In this document: positions 1-10,700 of the stretch, piece by piece
Position numbering within the stretch: the stretch's first letter is position 1
Layout of the letters: every line of letters starts with the position of its first letter
Source: Thelonectria olida
Taxonomy: Eukaryota > Ascomycota > Sordariomycetes > Hypocreales > Nectriaceae
Direction: 5' to 3'
DNA: 64,000 nt
Assembly (NCBI GenBank): GCA_020736575.1
Contig: JAGPYM010000009.1
Span: forward strand, 930,001-994,000
The notes under the pieces: generated by a model
What the model saw: the letters and a program-made list of their open reading frames with translations, nothing else
What the model was told of the DNA's origin: nothing
Databases searched by the model: none
Translations under genes and position numbers: made by a program

Positions 1-404
1 CATTTATTGGGCCCTCGCAACATGCGTCATGGATCAATGTGCAAGCCGGAGTCCGGGCCAACTCATCAAAACAATAATTGTCTGAGGGGATCAGTTACGG
101 GAAAGCTGGGTGGACTTCGGGTTTAGCCCAAAGTCCGAAGGCCGATTGCACTCAACTTTGCGACGCCCAAAAACAATATACGGCATTCAGCCCCTCCACT
201 CCCAACCTCAATCCCGTTCTAGCAACACCTGCCCTTCTACCGCGTTTACAGTGTCCAGCAAGCCTGAGCACAACAGAAGCTCTCACCGAAACGGCCCTGG
301 CGAACCCTGCATGATCTACCTTTAGCGGTCGGGGTTGGCAAGATAGCGACCGTTTGTGCCGCCTTCACAGACCTCCATCATCGAATGCTTCAAGGTTCGC
401 AGCT
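1..404. other. Upstream region of the Zn2Cys6 gene
   Basis: No coding sequence can be supported here. It is the window edge plus the presumed promoter and leader of the transcription factor that starts at 405. The short open frames are not protein-like. Confidence 0.5.
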
Positions 405-2435
405 ATGGCGCCCCCAGACGGAGCCTCTGGCTCTGGTGTACCGGCGGGATACGGCCGTTCATGCACCAATTGCTCGCGCGCAAAGTGTAAATGCATCCTG
501 AGGCCGGGGGGCGAGGTGTGCGAGCGATGCCATCGCCTGGGTAAGCACTGTCAGCCCATGGCCACCACGAGAAAGCGTGTCGCAAAAAAAGCAACCGCTT
601 CGAGAACGGCCCAGCTTGAAGAGAAGCTCGATGATCTTGTTTCGATATTGCGCGCGTCGCAGAATACCAATCAACAAGCTGCGCCATCCAGCGGGACCTC
701 TCCTTTCAACACTGAGTCGATGGCTCTCACCAGCCGTCTGGACTCTTTGGCTGCAGCAGCAACTTCGTCGACAACTCAGGGCCAGGCCATGCCGTCTTCA
801 ATGCCACACTCCTTCGGCCCTCCCACTACAGAAGACATGTCGTCAATACCTAACGTCGCGCCAGACATCAATGAAACCTGGCAGCTGCCAGAGCCTACGC
901 CTGCGGAAGCCGAGATTTACTTGGACAAATTTCGCAACTGGTTGTCCAACTTTCCCTTTATGGTTCTGGATCACGACACTACGGCAGCTTCACTGCGCAA
1001 GGATCGCCCGTTCCTTTGGTTGTGCATCATGAACATTACCACCATGTCTTGTGCGCAGAACGCCATTTTGAAGGAGAGGGTACGCCAGGAAATCGCTACC
1101 AGGATTGTTGTCAACCACGAGAGAACCATGGACGTTCTGCTTGGTCTCATTTGCTACATAGCATGGTATGTCGGTGACTTATTTTGTCGATATGATGTAG
1201 TGTTCTAATCATGCCGTAGGGCCACCATGACTTCGGGTCCCGGAACTCGGCCGTTTATCATCACCTACTCTCAACTCGCCATTGCCATCATCTACGACCT
1301 CAGCCTGACGCGAGCACCGATCGAAGAACAATACTTTACAATATGTTTTAAGGTCTGGGGAGGACGCCCGCCTGCCCCGCGATTAAGGTCAATGGAGGAA
1401 CGAAGGGCCGTTTTGTCGCTTTGGTTTCTAACTTCCGTGTGCGTTGTGCCCGTCATTCTGAGTAAGATTCGTTGCTAACTTCTGCAGTATGTCTTCTTTC
1501 ATCGGCAAAATGGACACCCTTCGCTGGACACCTCACATGGATGATTGTCTGAAGGCTTTGGAGAGAGATCGAGACCACCCATCAGACGAGATTCTAGTGG
1601 CTTTTCTCAAGTACCAACTTGTAGGTGAGGAAGCACAGAAACTTCTCTTGAGAGACGTCATGGGAGAAGGCGGGCAAACTCCCACCTACGTCTTCAAGAA
1701 GGGTATGCTCTCCAAGTTACAAGAGATCCGAGAAAGCATGCCTCATGCGTTAGTTCCCAGCAGTTAGTTACCATGTCCCCTAGCCCAATTCCATGTGCTG
1801 ATTATATAAGTACAGAGGTGTTACAGTTGCAGATGCTAGGTTCCGAGGTCCAGGTGCATTCTGTTGGCTTGTTCATGCAATCCATTCCCACTCGGCAGCG
1901 CATCGAAAGCATGTATGCTTGTCTCAAGTGCGTGCGCACGTGGTTCGACATCTTCCTGTCAATCCCTCTCCAAGAGATTCCGGGGTCCCCATTTTCAGTC
2001 TATGTCGAGCTCTCCCAAATCCAAGTGGCGCTATACAGGCTCACCACTTCCGAAGACCCAGCTTGGGACAAAGATATTGTCAGAAATACTGCAGATCTTC
2101 TTGCGTTGCTCGATCAAACCATCGAACTGTTTGAGCAGCTGGACTCGGTCTATGTGTTTAGGGCCGGGGAGGGCGAGGAGACGCTCTTTGTCAAGGCGTC
2201 GAAGATTATGAAGAATATTCGAACTTCGTGGGAGCCTGCTCTTTCGAGGCACCTGGGGGGAATACCGACGCCAAATAGTCAAGGACAGGGCCAGACTGTG
2301 CCAGCCAGTCTTCAAGTCGAGCCACCGATCCCCCCAATCCCGATGGTGCCTGGGTTCAATCTGCCAGATCCCAACATGATGGATTTTGGGGACATGACAT
2401 GGATGTCCGATGTGTTTGGACCCTGGGAATTCTAG
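405..2435 (+). CDS. Zn(II)2Cys6 fungal transcription factor
   Basis: Four exons: 405-1165, 1220-1438, 1488-1762 and 1816-2435, giving 624 aa. The N-terminal binuclear zinc cluster has cysteines at 20, 23, 30, 39, 42 and 49 (C-X2-C-X6-C-X8-C-X2-C-X6-C). A Ser/Gln-rich linker follows. The middle region (CYIAWATM across the first junction, then MDTLRWTPHMDDCL) resembles the fungal-specific regulatory domain of this class. The acidic, aromatic C-terminus (GDMTWMSDVFGPWEF) looks like an activation tail. Family members bind CGG-containing DNA in the nucleus. The first ATG after the leader is at 405. The third intron (1763-1815) is the least certain; it was chosen for its GTTAGT donor and for phase. 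The gene lies directly upstream of an efflux pump on the same strand, so that pump is a plausible target (inference). Confidence 0.92.
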
Positions 2436-2881
2436 GGCACGACCGGACTTTGGCGAGCCATCTTAGACGCGAGAGCGCGAGGACGCGAATCCGAGAGCCA
2501 ACAGCTCAGAAAGATTCTGGACCGACTCCGGGACTTATACTGAGGCCCGGCCCTCCGGGCATCTCAACCTCGTGGGCGATTTGTCATTGGCCGCTTTATT
2601 TCCGGACGGCGGGATTCGCCGCTTCTTCTTCAAGGCCGTATGGCCCACGCACATACTTCTCACACCGTCTCACAAAAGCGGCGATGTCAGGGATTCGCAG
2701 TACTCCGGCTTTCAGCCTTATGGAGTGTGTGAATCTCCGGACTTCGACTACATGGCGCTTGCGTCGACATGCATCCCTTCATTTAAAAGTCTTGAACCGC
2801 CACGGCTCCCATGGTGTTGTCCTCCTTGGCAATCCAGCTTCGATCTGACTTCTTCACAACACCACCCGTGGTCAAGTTAAC
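2436..2881. promoter_or_regulatory. TF-MFS intergenic region with five YTCCGG elements
   Basis: The 446 bp between the regulator and the transporter contain (C/T)TCCGG at 2526-2531, 2553-2558, 2600-2605, 2703-2708 and 2735-2740, all on the plus strand. CGG triplets are the half-sites read by Zn2Cys6 proteins. Chance expectation for these two hexamers on one strand over this length is about 0.2. Binding by the adjacent regulator is inference. Confidence 0.45.
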
Positions 2882-4835
2882 ATGGCTTCTCCTATTTCAG
2901 ACAAGCCCCGCCCGGACTCTGAGCCGGCTTTGACTTTGGACGACGAAAAGACCGGACCCGATTCGTCAACACCGACCTTATTCGATGAGAAGCCCGACAC
3001 CACGACGAAAGCTCAAGATGAGCCTGAGTCCGAGGATGAGATGGAAACCTACGTTACTGGTTGGAAGTTGACGAGTTTGATGATATCCATCACCATCGGA
3101 GCGTTCCTCATGCTGTTGGACATGTCCATCATCACAACAGTACGTCTTGTTGGTCCAGCCAAGTACCAGTTTTAACAAGAATCGCAGGCTATCCCTCGCA
3201 TCACCGAGAAGTTTCATTCTTTGGACGACATTGGTTGGTACGGCAGTGCATACAACCTAGCCAGGTATGTCTACCGGTCAGCAAATCACCTCTGGCACTA
3301 ACAAACAGTTCAGTGCTGCTCTACAGCCTCTTTCTGGCAAGTTGTACACGTATTTCAAGTCAAGGGTACGCCGCTCACACCATCTTCGATGTGAGACTTG
3401 GGCTAAATCATATTATCAGTGGCTCTTCCTCGGATTCCTTTTCGTCTTCGAACTGGGGTGTCTCATTTGCGGAGTCGCGACTTCGTCAATGATGCTGATC
3501 ATCGGCCGAGCTGTGGCCGGCATCGGGAGCTCTGGTATTCAAAATGGAGCCTTCACCATCATGGCTGCCAGTGTTCCCTTGGAAAAGCGACCGCCTCTGA
3601 TGGGCATCCTGATGGGCGGCGCTCAGCTCGGTATTGTTTTGGGACCCTTGGTTGGTGGTGCGCTGACTGAGTATACCACTTGGCGATGGTGTGCGTATAC
3701 CACGTCTATTTAATAAGCCGCAATGTGCTAACTACAGTCAGGCTTTTACATCAACCTACCGATCGGCGCCATCTGTCTCGTCTGTTTCCTCCTAGTCGAA
3801 GTCCCTGACCGAAGGGTCAAAACGAACGAACCTATCATGAAGACTCTACTATCGAAACTCGACCTCACTGGTTTCGCTCTCTTCGCCCCCTGCACCGTCA
3901 TGTTCCTCCTCGCTCTGCAGTGGGGTGGCACTGAGTACCCATGGGACTCTGCCAAAATCATCGGTCTCTTCTGCGGCGGTGGCGGTCTGCTCCTCGTTTT
4001 CCTTTACTGGGAATACCGCGTTGGTGACCTGGCCATGATTCCTCTGCCAGTCATCCGGAAGAGGCAGATCTGGACGTCATGTGTGACGATGCTGTTCCTG
4101 TTCACTTCGGTGTTTATTGCTGCGTACTACCTGCCTGTCTACTTCCAGTCTGTCAAGGGTGTCAGTCCTTTCACGAGCGGAGTGAACTTGCTTCCTAGTA
4201 TTCTTAGCCAGCTTGTGAGCGCCGTTATCATCGGTGTTGTTGGTGAGTCCTTCGTCTCATCTACACTGTGAAGCCTTGATGTCTAACTAGATGCAGTTCA
4301 AAGAGTGGGATACTACCTCCCATTCGCCGTCATCAGTGCCGTCATTGTGACTATCGCCAACGGCCTGTTGTCGACGCTAGGCCCTCATACCTCGACCGCC
4401 AAGTGGGCTGGATATCAAGTCTTCATTGGTATCGGTCGAGGAATCGGCATGCAGATGCCAATTCTCGCGCTACAAGCAAATTCGAGTCCGGATATTATAT
4501 CCATCGCCACGGCCGTCCTCGTCTTCTCGCAGACCTTTGGTGGAGCGGTTTTCATCTCCGTGTCCAACGTCATCTTCAACAACAAGCTCAAGGACGAGCT
4601 CGAGTCTCGACTCCCAGATCTCGACGCCGATACCATCATCAATGCTGGAGCGACGGCCGTCAAGAAAGTCGTCCCGACAAGGGATCTCCCTCAGGCACTT
4701 GCTGCATATGCCAAGAGTGTCGATGCGGTGTTTTACCTAGCCATTGCGGCAAGTGGCCTCATGTTCTTGTCTGCGTGGGGAATGGGGTGGAAGGATCTTC
4801 GCAAGAAGAAGCCGGTAAAGACGGGCGAGGCTTGA
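2882..4835 (+). CDS. MFS drug/toxin efflux transporter, DHA2 (14-TM) type
   Basis: Six exons: 2882-3139, 3188-3264, 3314-3365, 3420-3690, 3742-4242 and 4297-4835, giving 565 aa. An acidic hydrophilic N-terminus of about 60 residues precedes membrane segment 1, which carries the DHA2-type motif [15 protein letters not shown]. Further family marks are [14 protein letters not shown] in TM4 and the antiporter motif [15 protein letters not shown], followed by [13 protein letters not shown]. The protein ends with a short Lys-rich cytoplasmic tail. Relatives are proton-driven plasma-membrane or vacuolar exporters of toxins, azoles and secondary metabolites; the substrate cannot be read from sequence. 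The compact introns (48-54 bp) have good branch points such as TGCTAACT before exon 5. Tandem placement after a Zn2Cys6 gene suggests local regulation. Confidence 0.94.
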
Positions 4836-5676
4836 GGCCTTTCCAGTCAGGAGCGCTCTCTGTGTGTGAGTGAGTCGCGATGCAAAAGCATGCTTAATTA
4901 GATGTGAAACCTATGTATGTATTCTTAGATGGCGTTGGGTCTTTTAGACGGTCGATGGGACTGAACATCTCTACTCAACTGCGGTTGGGCAACTTGCCGA
5001 CGCTTTGAAAGGCAGTTGGCGAACATATTTTATGATACACAACTATATAATAACACTCGTACATACATTTTCTCACAAGGCTTTCATTGTCTGTTGACAT
5101 CGGTACACCCAGTGATCCCTGTTTGATATCCACCAGTGGCGACTATGAAGAGGCCAGATGTATTAAGCACAGCACCCTAACTCTTTACCTCAAGCACCCT
5201 AAGTGAGATCTTGGGGGTTTTCTTATTTATCTTCTTTTATTTCATCTTCTTGGCTTATGTATTTGTATCTGATGCACTTTCTAGTAGTACTATTTAGGTG
5301 GCGTAGCAGTCACAGTTTGGATGGTTGATTATGAAATTTTAGCTCGAATAAAATTGTTCTCTCACCATACAACTTAAAACATTTATTTTGAGTAAGAGGA
5401 ATTTCTTTCCATCTCAATGTAAGTAGGGTGGAACCACGGCAACCGCAGTAACAAAAAACAATCGAAGGCATGTTTGAAAGTTAGCAGGGAGACAAATGCT
5501 CACCCAGCTGCAGGGTAAGCAACTTGGTGACATTTTGCATAAATAAGTTGTCCCCACACCACCTTGAAGTCTTTCATGATGCGCAAAGGCTGAGAATGAA
5601 TAGAACACTTTTCTTTCCAACAAACAGAATCTACACTCGTATTTGCACATTGCAACCCAGAACATCCTTGAGCACC
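4836..5676. other. Intergenic region
   Basis: This holds the 3' UTR of the transporter, then an AT-richer stretch around 5200-5400 with several TATTT/AATAAA-like runs, then the leader of the gene at 5677. No open frame here looks coding. Confidence 0.5.
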
Positions 5677-6261
5677 ATGAATCGCCCAAACCGTCCGAAA
5701 AACCGCCAACCAAGGCCTGAGCGGCAGAACCATCGCGGCCCGCCTCGCCAATTTCGTGGCTCTCCAGCAACGCCGCAACAAGCCACTGGGACAGTCCCAA
5801 CAGTGCAGCAGGTCATCCCTGGAGCGCCCGTCTTTATCATTCTGAAAGAGGACCAACCCACGGGCGAGGAGACGTATGGGCTTGTGCAAGATGTCCTTAC
5901 ACGGGGGAATCATCCGAGGGGGATCAAGGTGCGGCTTCGTGACGGACAGGTGGGACGGGTGCAACGCATGGGCAGTGGAAGCGCAACTGCTCCTGTGACG
6001 GAGGAACGCTCCGCTCCGGCGCCATCATCGTCGACGTCGAGGTTTACAAACAGGTACACGGATGTGCGATATGATGACGAGTTTCCGGACGGACCGCCGG
6101 CGAGGAGCTTGGCGGATTTCATGCCGGAGGTCGAGGAGCCCCGGCAGAGCGAGACGGGAGTGGCAACAGGAGTCGCAGCGGTCAAGTGTCCCTTCTGTGA
6201 AGAGTTTGAGGGGGATGAAGTTGCGGTTACGCATCACATTGACCGGGAACACTTGACGTGA
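5677..6261 (+). CDS. YwbE/DUF2196-domain protein with C-terminal zinc finger
   Basis: Single exon, 194 aa. The start is the ATG at 5677 (AGCACCATGA); the frame is open further upstream but that part is not conserved-looking. Residues 1-45 are basic and rich in Arg, Pro and Gln. Residues about 48-98 match the small YwbE (DUF2196) fold: FIILKEDQPTG, then VLTRGNHPRGIKVRL and DGQVGRVQ. That family is widespread in bacteria and fungi and has no assigned reaction. The last 24 residues hold a C-X2-C-X12-H-X4-H finger (C171, C174, H187, H192) resembling UBZ4/C2H2 ubiquitin-binding fingers. The basic N-terminus suggests nucleic-acid binding. Function is unknown; a ubiquitin- or RNA-linked role is inference. 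Confidence 0.85.
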   Translation: MNRPNRPKNRQPRPERQNHRGPPRQFRGSPATPQQATGTVPTVQQVIPGAPVFIILKEDQPTGEETYGLVQDVLTRGNHPRGIKVRLRDGQVGRVQRMGSGSATAPVTEERSAPAPSSSTSRFTNRYTDVRYDDEFPDGPPARSLADFMPEVEEPRQSETGVATGVAAVKCPFCEEFEGDEVAVTHHIDREHLT

Positions 6262-7738
6262 GGAATGATTCAAGATGGGTTGGAGACGCCTTGATCATAA
6301 TGGCGGTCTGCAATGGGCTCGGAGATTCCCCCATGGGTTTCAATGCGGCATGGCTTCACGCCTCGGACTTTCAGGGAGCTTTCAGGGAGCTACGTGCTCG
6401 AATGAAGCATCTCGATGAACCTCAGATCTGCCGAGGTCGGATATTTCCCTCGAGCAAGCAATGCTCTGACATCCCGACACTGGCAAGATGCCTGAGTGAG
6501 AAGAGTTGGTTACCAACAAGGCTACAGTCTTCGGCTCGTGTTCTGGGCTGCTGCATTAGGTACACAACACGACATCGACTTGGTAGCTGCCTGCTCTGGG
6601 TGCAGGCAATTGGATGCCTTCCAAACCAGTCGGATTGTTCTCAGTCCGAGCTGGATAGTTTTGTATACTACGTACGACAATTCCAGGCATTGAAGGTGAT
6701 TGCGAGTTAGGTACATAGTGGTTCAGCAGCTGAGCCACGGTCCTCACGAGACTAACTAATATGGACGCGATTCTATCAACCCGGGTCCCTGGTGACTGTC
6801 AGCACCGAGACATCCAAGGTGGACCTGTCTCTCTACTGCAAGGCACAACAAGGGGAGCTAGCGGACGGTATTTTTGGAGCTGTTTCTTAGGCTGCCCCTT
6901 TTTCGCTCCCATGTTGCGGGCCGGAGTATTATTAGTCCAGGGGGCCGCCATTCGCCGAGAGCTGCTCCTGGAGCTTTGGTTGGCAGCCACGCCCAGAGCT
7001 GCTGAAAGGTGCCAACTAAATTACCAGCGTCAGCCAGTGGATAATCGACACCGTCGCACGTCCCACTCACACCTGAAGCCTCCATTGAGATTTGAGAATG
7101 GAAGGAAAGAGAGCAGCCTAATACAGTGCATGGAAGGTACCTGCAAGTCTTGGAAGGTTGTGGGTACTGTATTGTCGCGTTGAACCGCAATTGGAGAACA
7201 GGTATCCCCTACCTCCAGCAGGCTTTCGCAGTACTTCGTACGAAGGAAGATAAGTGGGCGGGTACGTACCCAGCACCCAGGTCGCATCTGCTTGGAAGGG
7301 AAACAGAACAGGTAACCCAAAAAGTGAATCTCCTGGGCCTCTCCTTACCTTGCCTTACCTTAACCTAACACCAACAACATCACCCTCAACTCTTTCTCTT
7401 CATCTCCACCTCCACCTCCAAATCGACCATCTCGACGACATCGTCTGCTTGCCCTCAGCAGCTCGAAACGAACACACTGTCGTCGCTCGTTCCTGCCTTT
7501 TCCATTCTCTCGATCCTTTCGCGCGTTCTGTTTTCGAATACGCTTCCGTTCTGCCCGTGCCACGCGGCGCATGGAAGCTTCCACCAACTCGTCCTCTCAC
7601 CGAGCCACGGACCTAATCTCTGGTCGATCCGAGATTGACTCCATCTCCTCTATTGCGTCCATTCCCGTCTCCTCGCGAGGCTAGCATCATCGCTTCGAGG
7701 ACGGTCCTTTCTATCTTATAATCGGCTATACCGGCGTC
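6262..7738. other. Intergenic region and clathrin leader
   Basis: No supportable gene in 1.5 kb. It contains a perfect 11-bp tandem duplication at 6370-6391, a TTACCTT/TTAACCTAAC-type run at 7345-7369, and from about 7370 a pyrimidine-rich stretch typical of a fungal transcription start and leader for the clathrin gene at 7739. Confidence 0.5.
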
Positions 7739-10700
7739 ATGGCGCCTCTACCCATCAAGTTTCAGGAGCTTGTCCACCTCAACAACGTGGGCGTGGATAC
7801 TAACAGTATCGGCTTCAACTCTTGCGTGCGTTCTCCCGCCATCGCGCTCTCGTCGCCGGCCGTCATGACGTAGGGACAACACAAGCTGACCTGATACAGA
7901 CACTCGAGTCCGACTCGTACGTATGCGTCCGAGAAAAGAAGAACGATGCGGCCCAGCCTGAGGTCGTCATCATCGAGCTCAAAAATGGCAACAACGTTAC
8001 GCGTCGGCCAATCAAGGCTGATAGTGCCATCATGCACTGGAACCGACAAGTGATTGCCCTCAAGGCCCAATCTCGCACACTCCAGATCTTCGACCTGGAG
8101 CAGAAGAAGAAGCTCAAGTCATGCACAATGAACGAAGACGTTCAATTCTGGAAGTGGATTAGCGAGACCACTCTTGGCCTCGTCACAACCTCCAGCGTTT
8201 TCCACTGGGATGTGTACGATGCCAGCCAGGACGCTCCTGTCAAGGTCTTCGAGCGTAATGCCAACCTTAACGTTGGTCTCCCCATCCCCGCACCTGCGTC
8301 TACTGTCTAACATTCACGAAATAGGGCTGCCAAATTATCAACTATCGCGTTAACACCGACGGCAAGTGGATGGTCGTTGTCGGCATCTCATCTCAACAGG
8401 GTCGAGTTGTCGGTGCGATGCAACTCTACTCCAAGGACCGAGGCATCAGCCAAGCTATCGAGGGCCATGCTGCTGCTTTCGGCACTCTTAGATTGGAGGG
8501 TGCTCCCCAAGACACCAAGCTCTTCAGTTTCGCTGTGAGAACAGCCACCGGTGCCAAGCTCCACATTGTTGAGGTTGACCACGCCGAATCAAACCCCGTC
8601 TTCCAGAAAAAGGCCGTTGATATGTTCTTCCCCCCTGAGGCGGGCAGCGATTTTCCCGTGGCCCTGCAGGTGTCGCAGAAGTATGGTGTCATTTACATGG
8701 TCACCAAGTACGGCTTCATCCACCTGTACGATCTCGAAACTGCTTCTTGCATCTTCATGAACCGAATTTCCAGCGAGACCATCTTCACGACTTGTGCCGA
8801 CAACGACTCAACCGGCATTGTCGGCATCAACCGAAAAGGCCAAGTGCTCTTTGTGAGCGTTGACGACTCCAATGTCATTCCCTACCTTCTCCAAAACCCC
8901 GCCAACACGGATATGGCCATCAAGATGGCTTCAAGAGCCGGCCTCCCCGGTGCCGATAACCTCTACGCCCGACAGTTTGAGCAGCTGTTCAACGGTGGCC
9001 AGTATCTCGACGCTGCCAAGATTGCTGCCAACTCCCCACGAGGTTTCTTGCGAACCGCCGAGACGATCGAGAAGTTTAAGCGTCTGCCTGCCCAGCCTGG
9101 ACAAATGGCCTTCACTTTGCAATACTTTGGAATGCTTTTGGATAAGGGCTCGCTTAACAGGCATGAGACTCTTGAGTTGGCGCAACCTGTTCTCCAGCAG
9201 AACCGAAAACACCTTCTCGAGAAGTGGCTGAAGGAGGGCAAGCTCGACTGCTCCGAGCAGCTCGGTGACCTTGTGCGCCCCTTCGATGTCAGCATGGCCT
9301 TGACCATCTACCTGAAGGCCAATGTTCCCCAAAAGGTTGTTGCTGGTTTCGCTGAAACTGGACAATTCGAGAAGATCTTGCCCTATGCTGCCCAGGCTGG
9401 TTATCAGCCAGACTACATCCAACTTCTCCAGCACATCATTCGAGTCAGCCCTGAGAAGGGTGCTGAGTTTGCTACTGCTCTCGCTAACAGCGAGCAAGGC
9501 CCTCTTGTTGACTTCGAGCGCGTTTGTGACATCTTCCAGGCTCAGGGTATGATCCAGCAAGCCACTGCATTCCTGCTTGATGCTCTCAAGGAAAACAAGC
9601 CCGAGCATGCCCGCCTCCAGACCCGTCTTTTAGAAATGAACTTGATGCACGCTCCCCAGGTTGCCGATGCCATTCTCGGAAACGAAATGTTCACCCACTT
9701 CGACAAGGCTCGCATTGCGCAGTTGTGTGAGCAGGCTGGTCTCTCTCAGAAGGCTTTGGAGCTTTATGAGGATCCTGAGTCTATCAAGCGTGTCGTGGTC
9801 AACATTCCTGGCTCTCCCAACTTCAACCCCGAGTACTTGACTACCTTCTTCGGCAAGCTGTCTGTTGAGCAGTCTCTGGACTGTCTCGATGCTATGTTGA
9901 AGGCGAACATCCGTCAAAACTTGCAGTCTGTTGTCACCATCGCCACTAAGTACTCTGAGCTCCTCGGCCCTGTTCGCTTGATTGACCTGTTCGAGAAGTA
10001 CAAGACTGCTGAGGGTCTGTTCTACTACCTTGGTAGTGTTGTCAACCTCTCTGAGGATCCTGACGTACACTTCAAGTACATCGAGGCTGCCACTAAGATG
10101 GGTCAGTTCAACGAAGTTGAGCGCATTTGTCGAGATAGTAACTCGTACAACCCCGAGAAGGTCAAGAACTTCTTGAAGGAGGCTAAGCTCCCTGAGCAGC
10201 TCCCTCTCATCATTGTTTGCGACCGATTCAACTTCGTTCACGACTTGATTCTGTACCTTTACCAGAACCAACAGTTTACTGCCATCGAGTCCTACGTTCA
10301 GCGTGTGAACCCCTCCCGAACCCCTGCTGTCGTTGGTGGTCTTCTCGACGTTGATTGCGACGAGAACATCATCAAGCAGTTGCTGAGCACCGTCAACGCC
10401 CAAGAGATCAACATCGATGAGCTTGTCTCTGAGGTCGAGACCCGCAATCGACTTAAGCTTCTCCTCCCCTTCCTTGAGGCCACCCTCCAGGCTGGTAACC
10501 AGCAGCAGGCTGTTTTCAACGCTCTCGCCAAGATCTACATCGACTCTAACAATAACCCTGAGAAGTTCCTCAAGGAGAATGACCAGTACGATACCCTCAC
10601 TGTGGGCAAGTACTGTGAGAAGCGTGACCCCAACCTGGCCTACATCGCCTATTCCAAGGGCCAGAATGATCTTGAGCTCGTTAGCATCACTAATGAGAAC

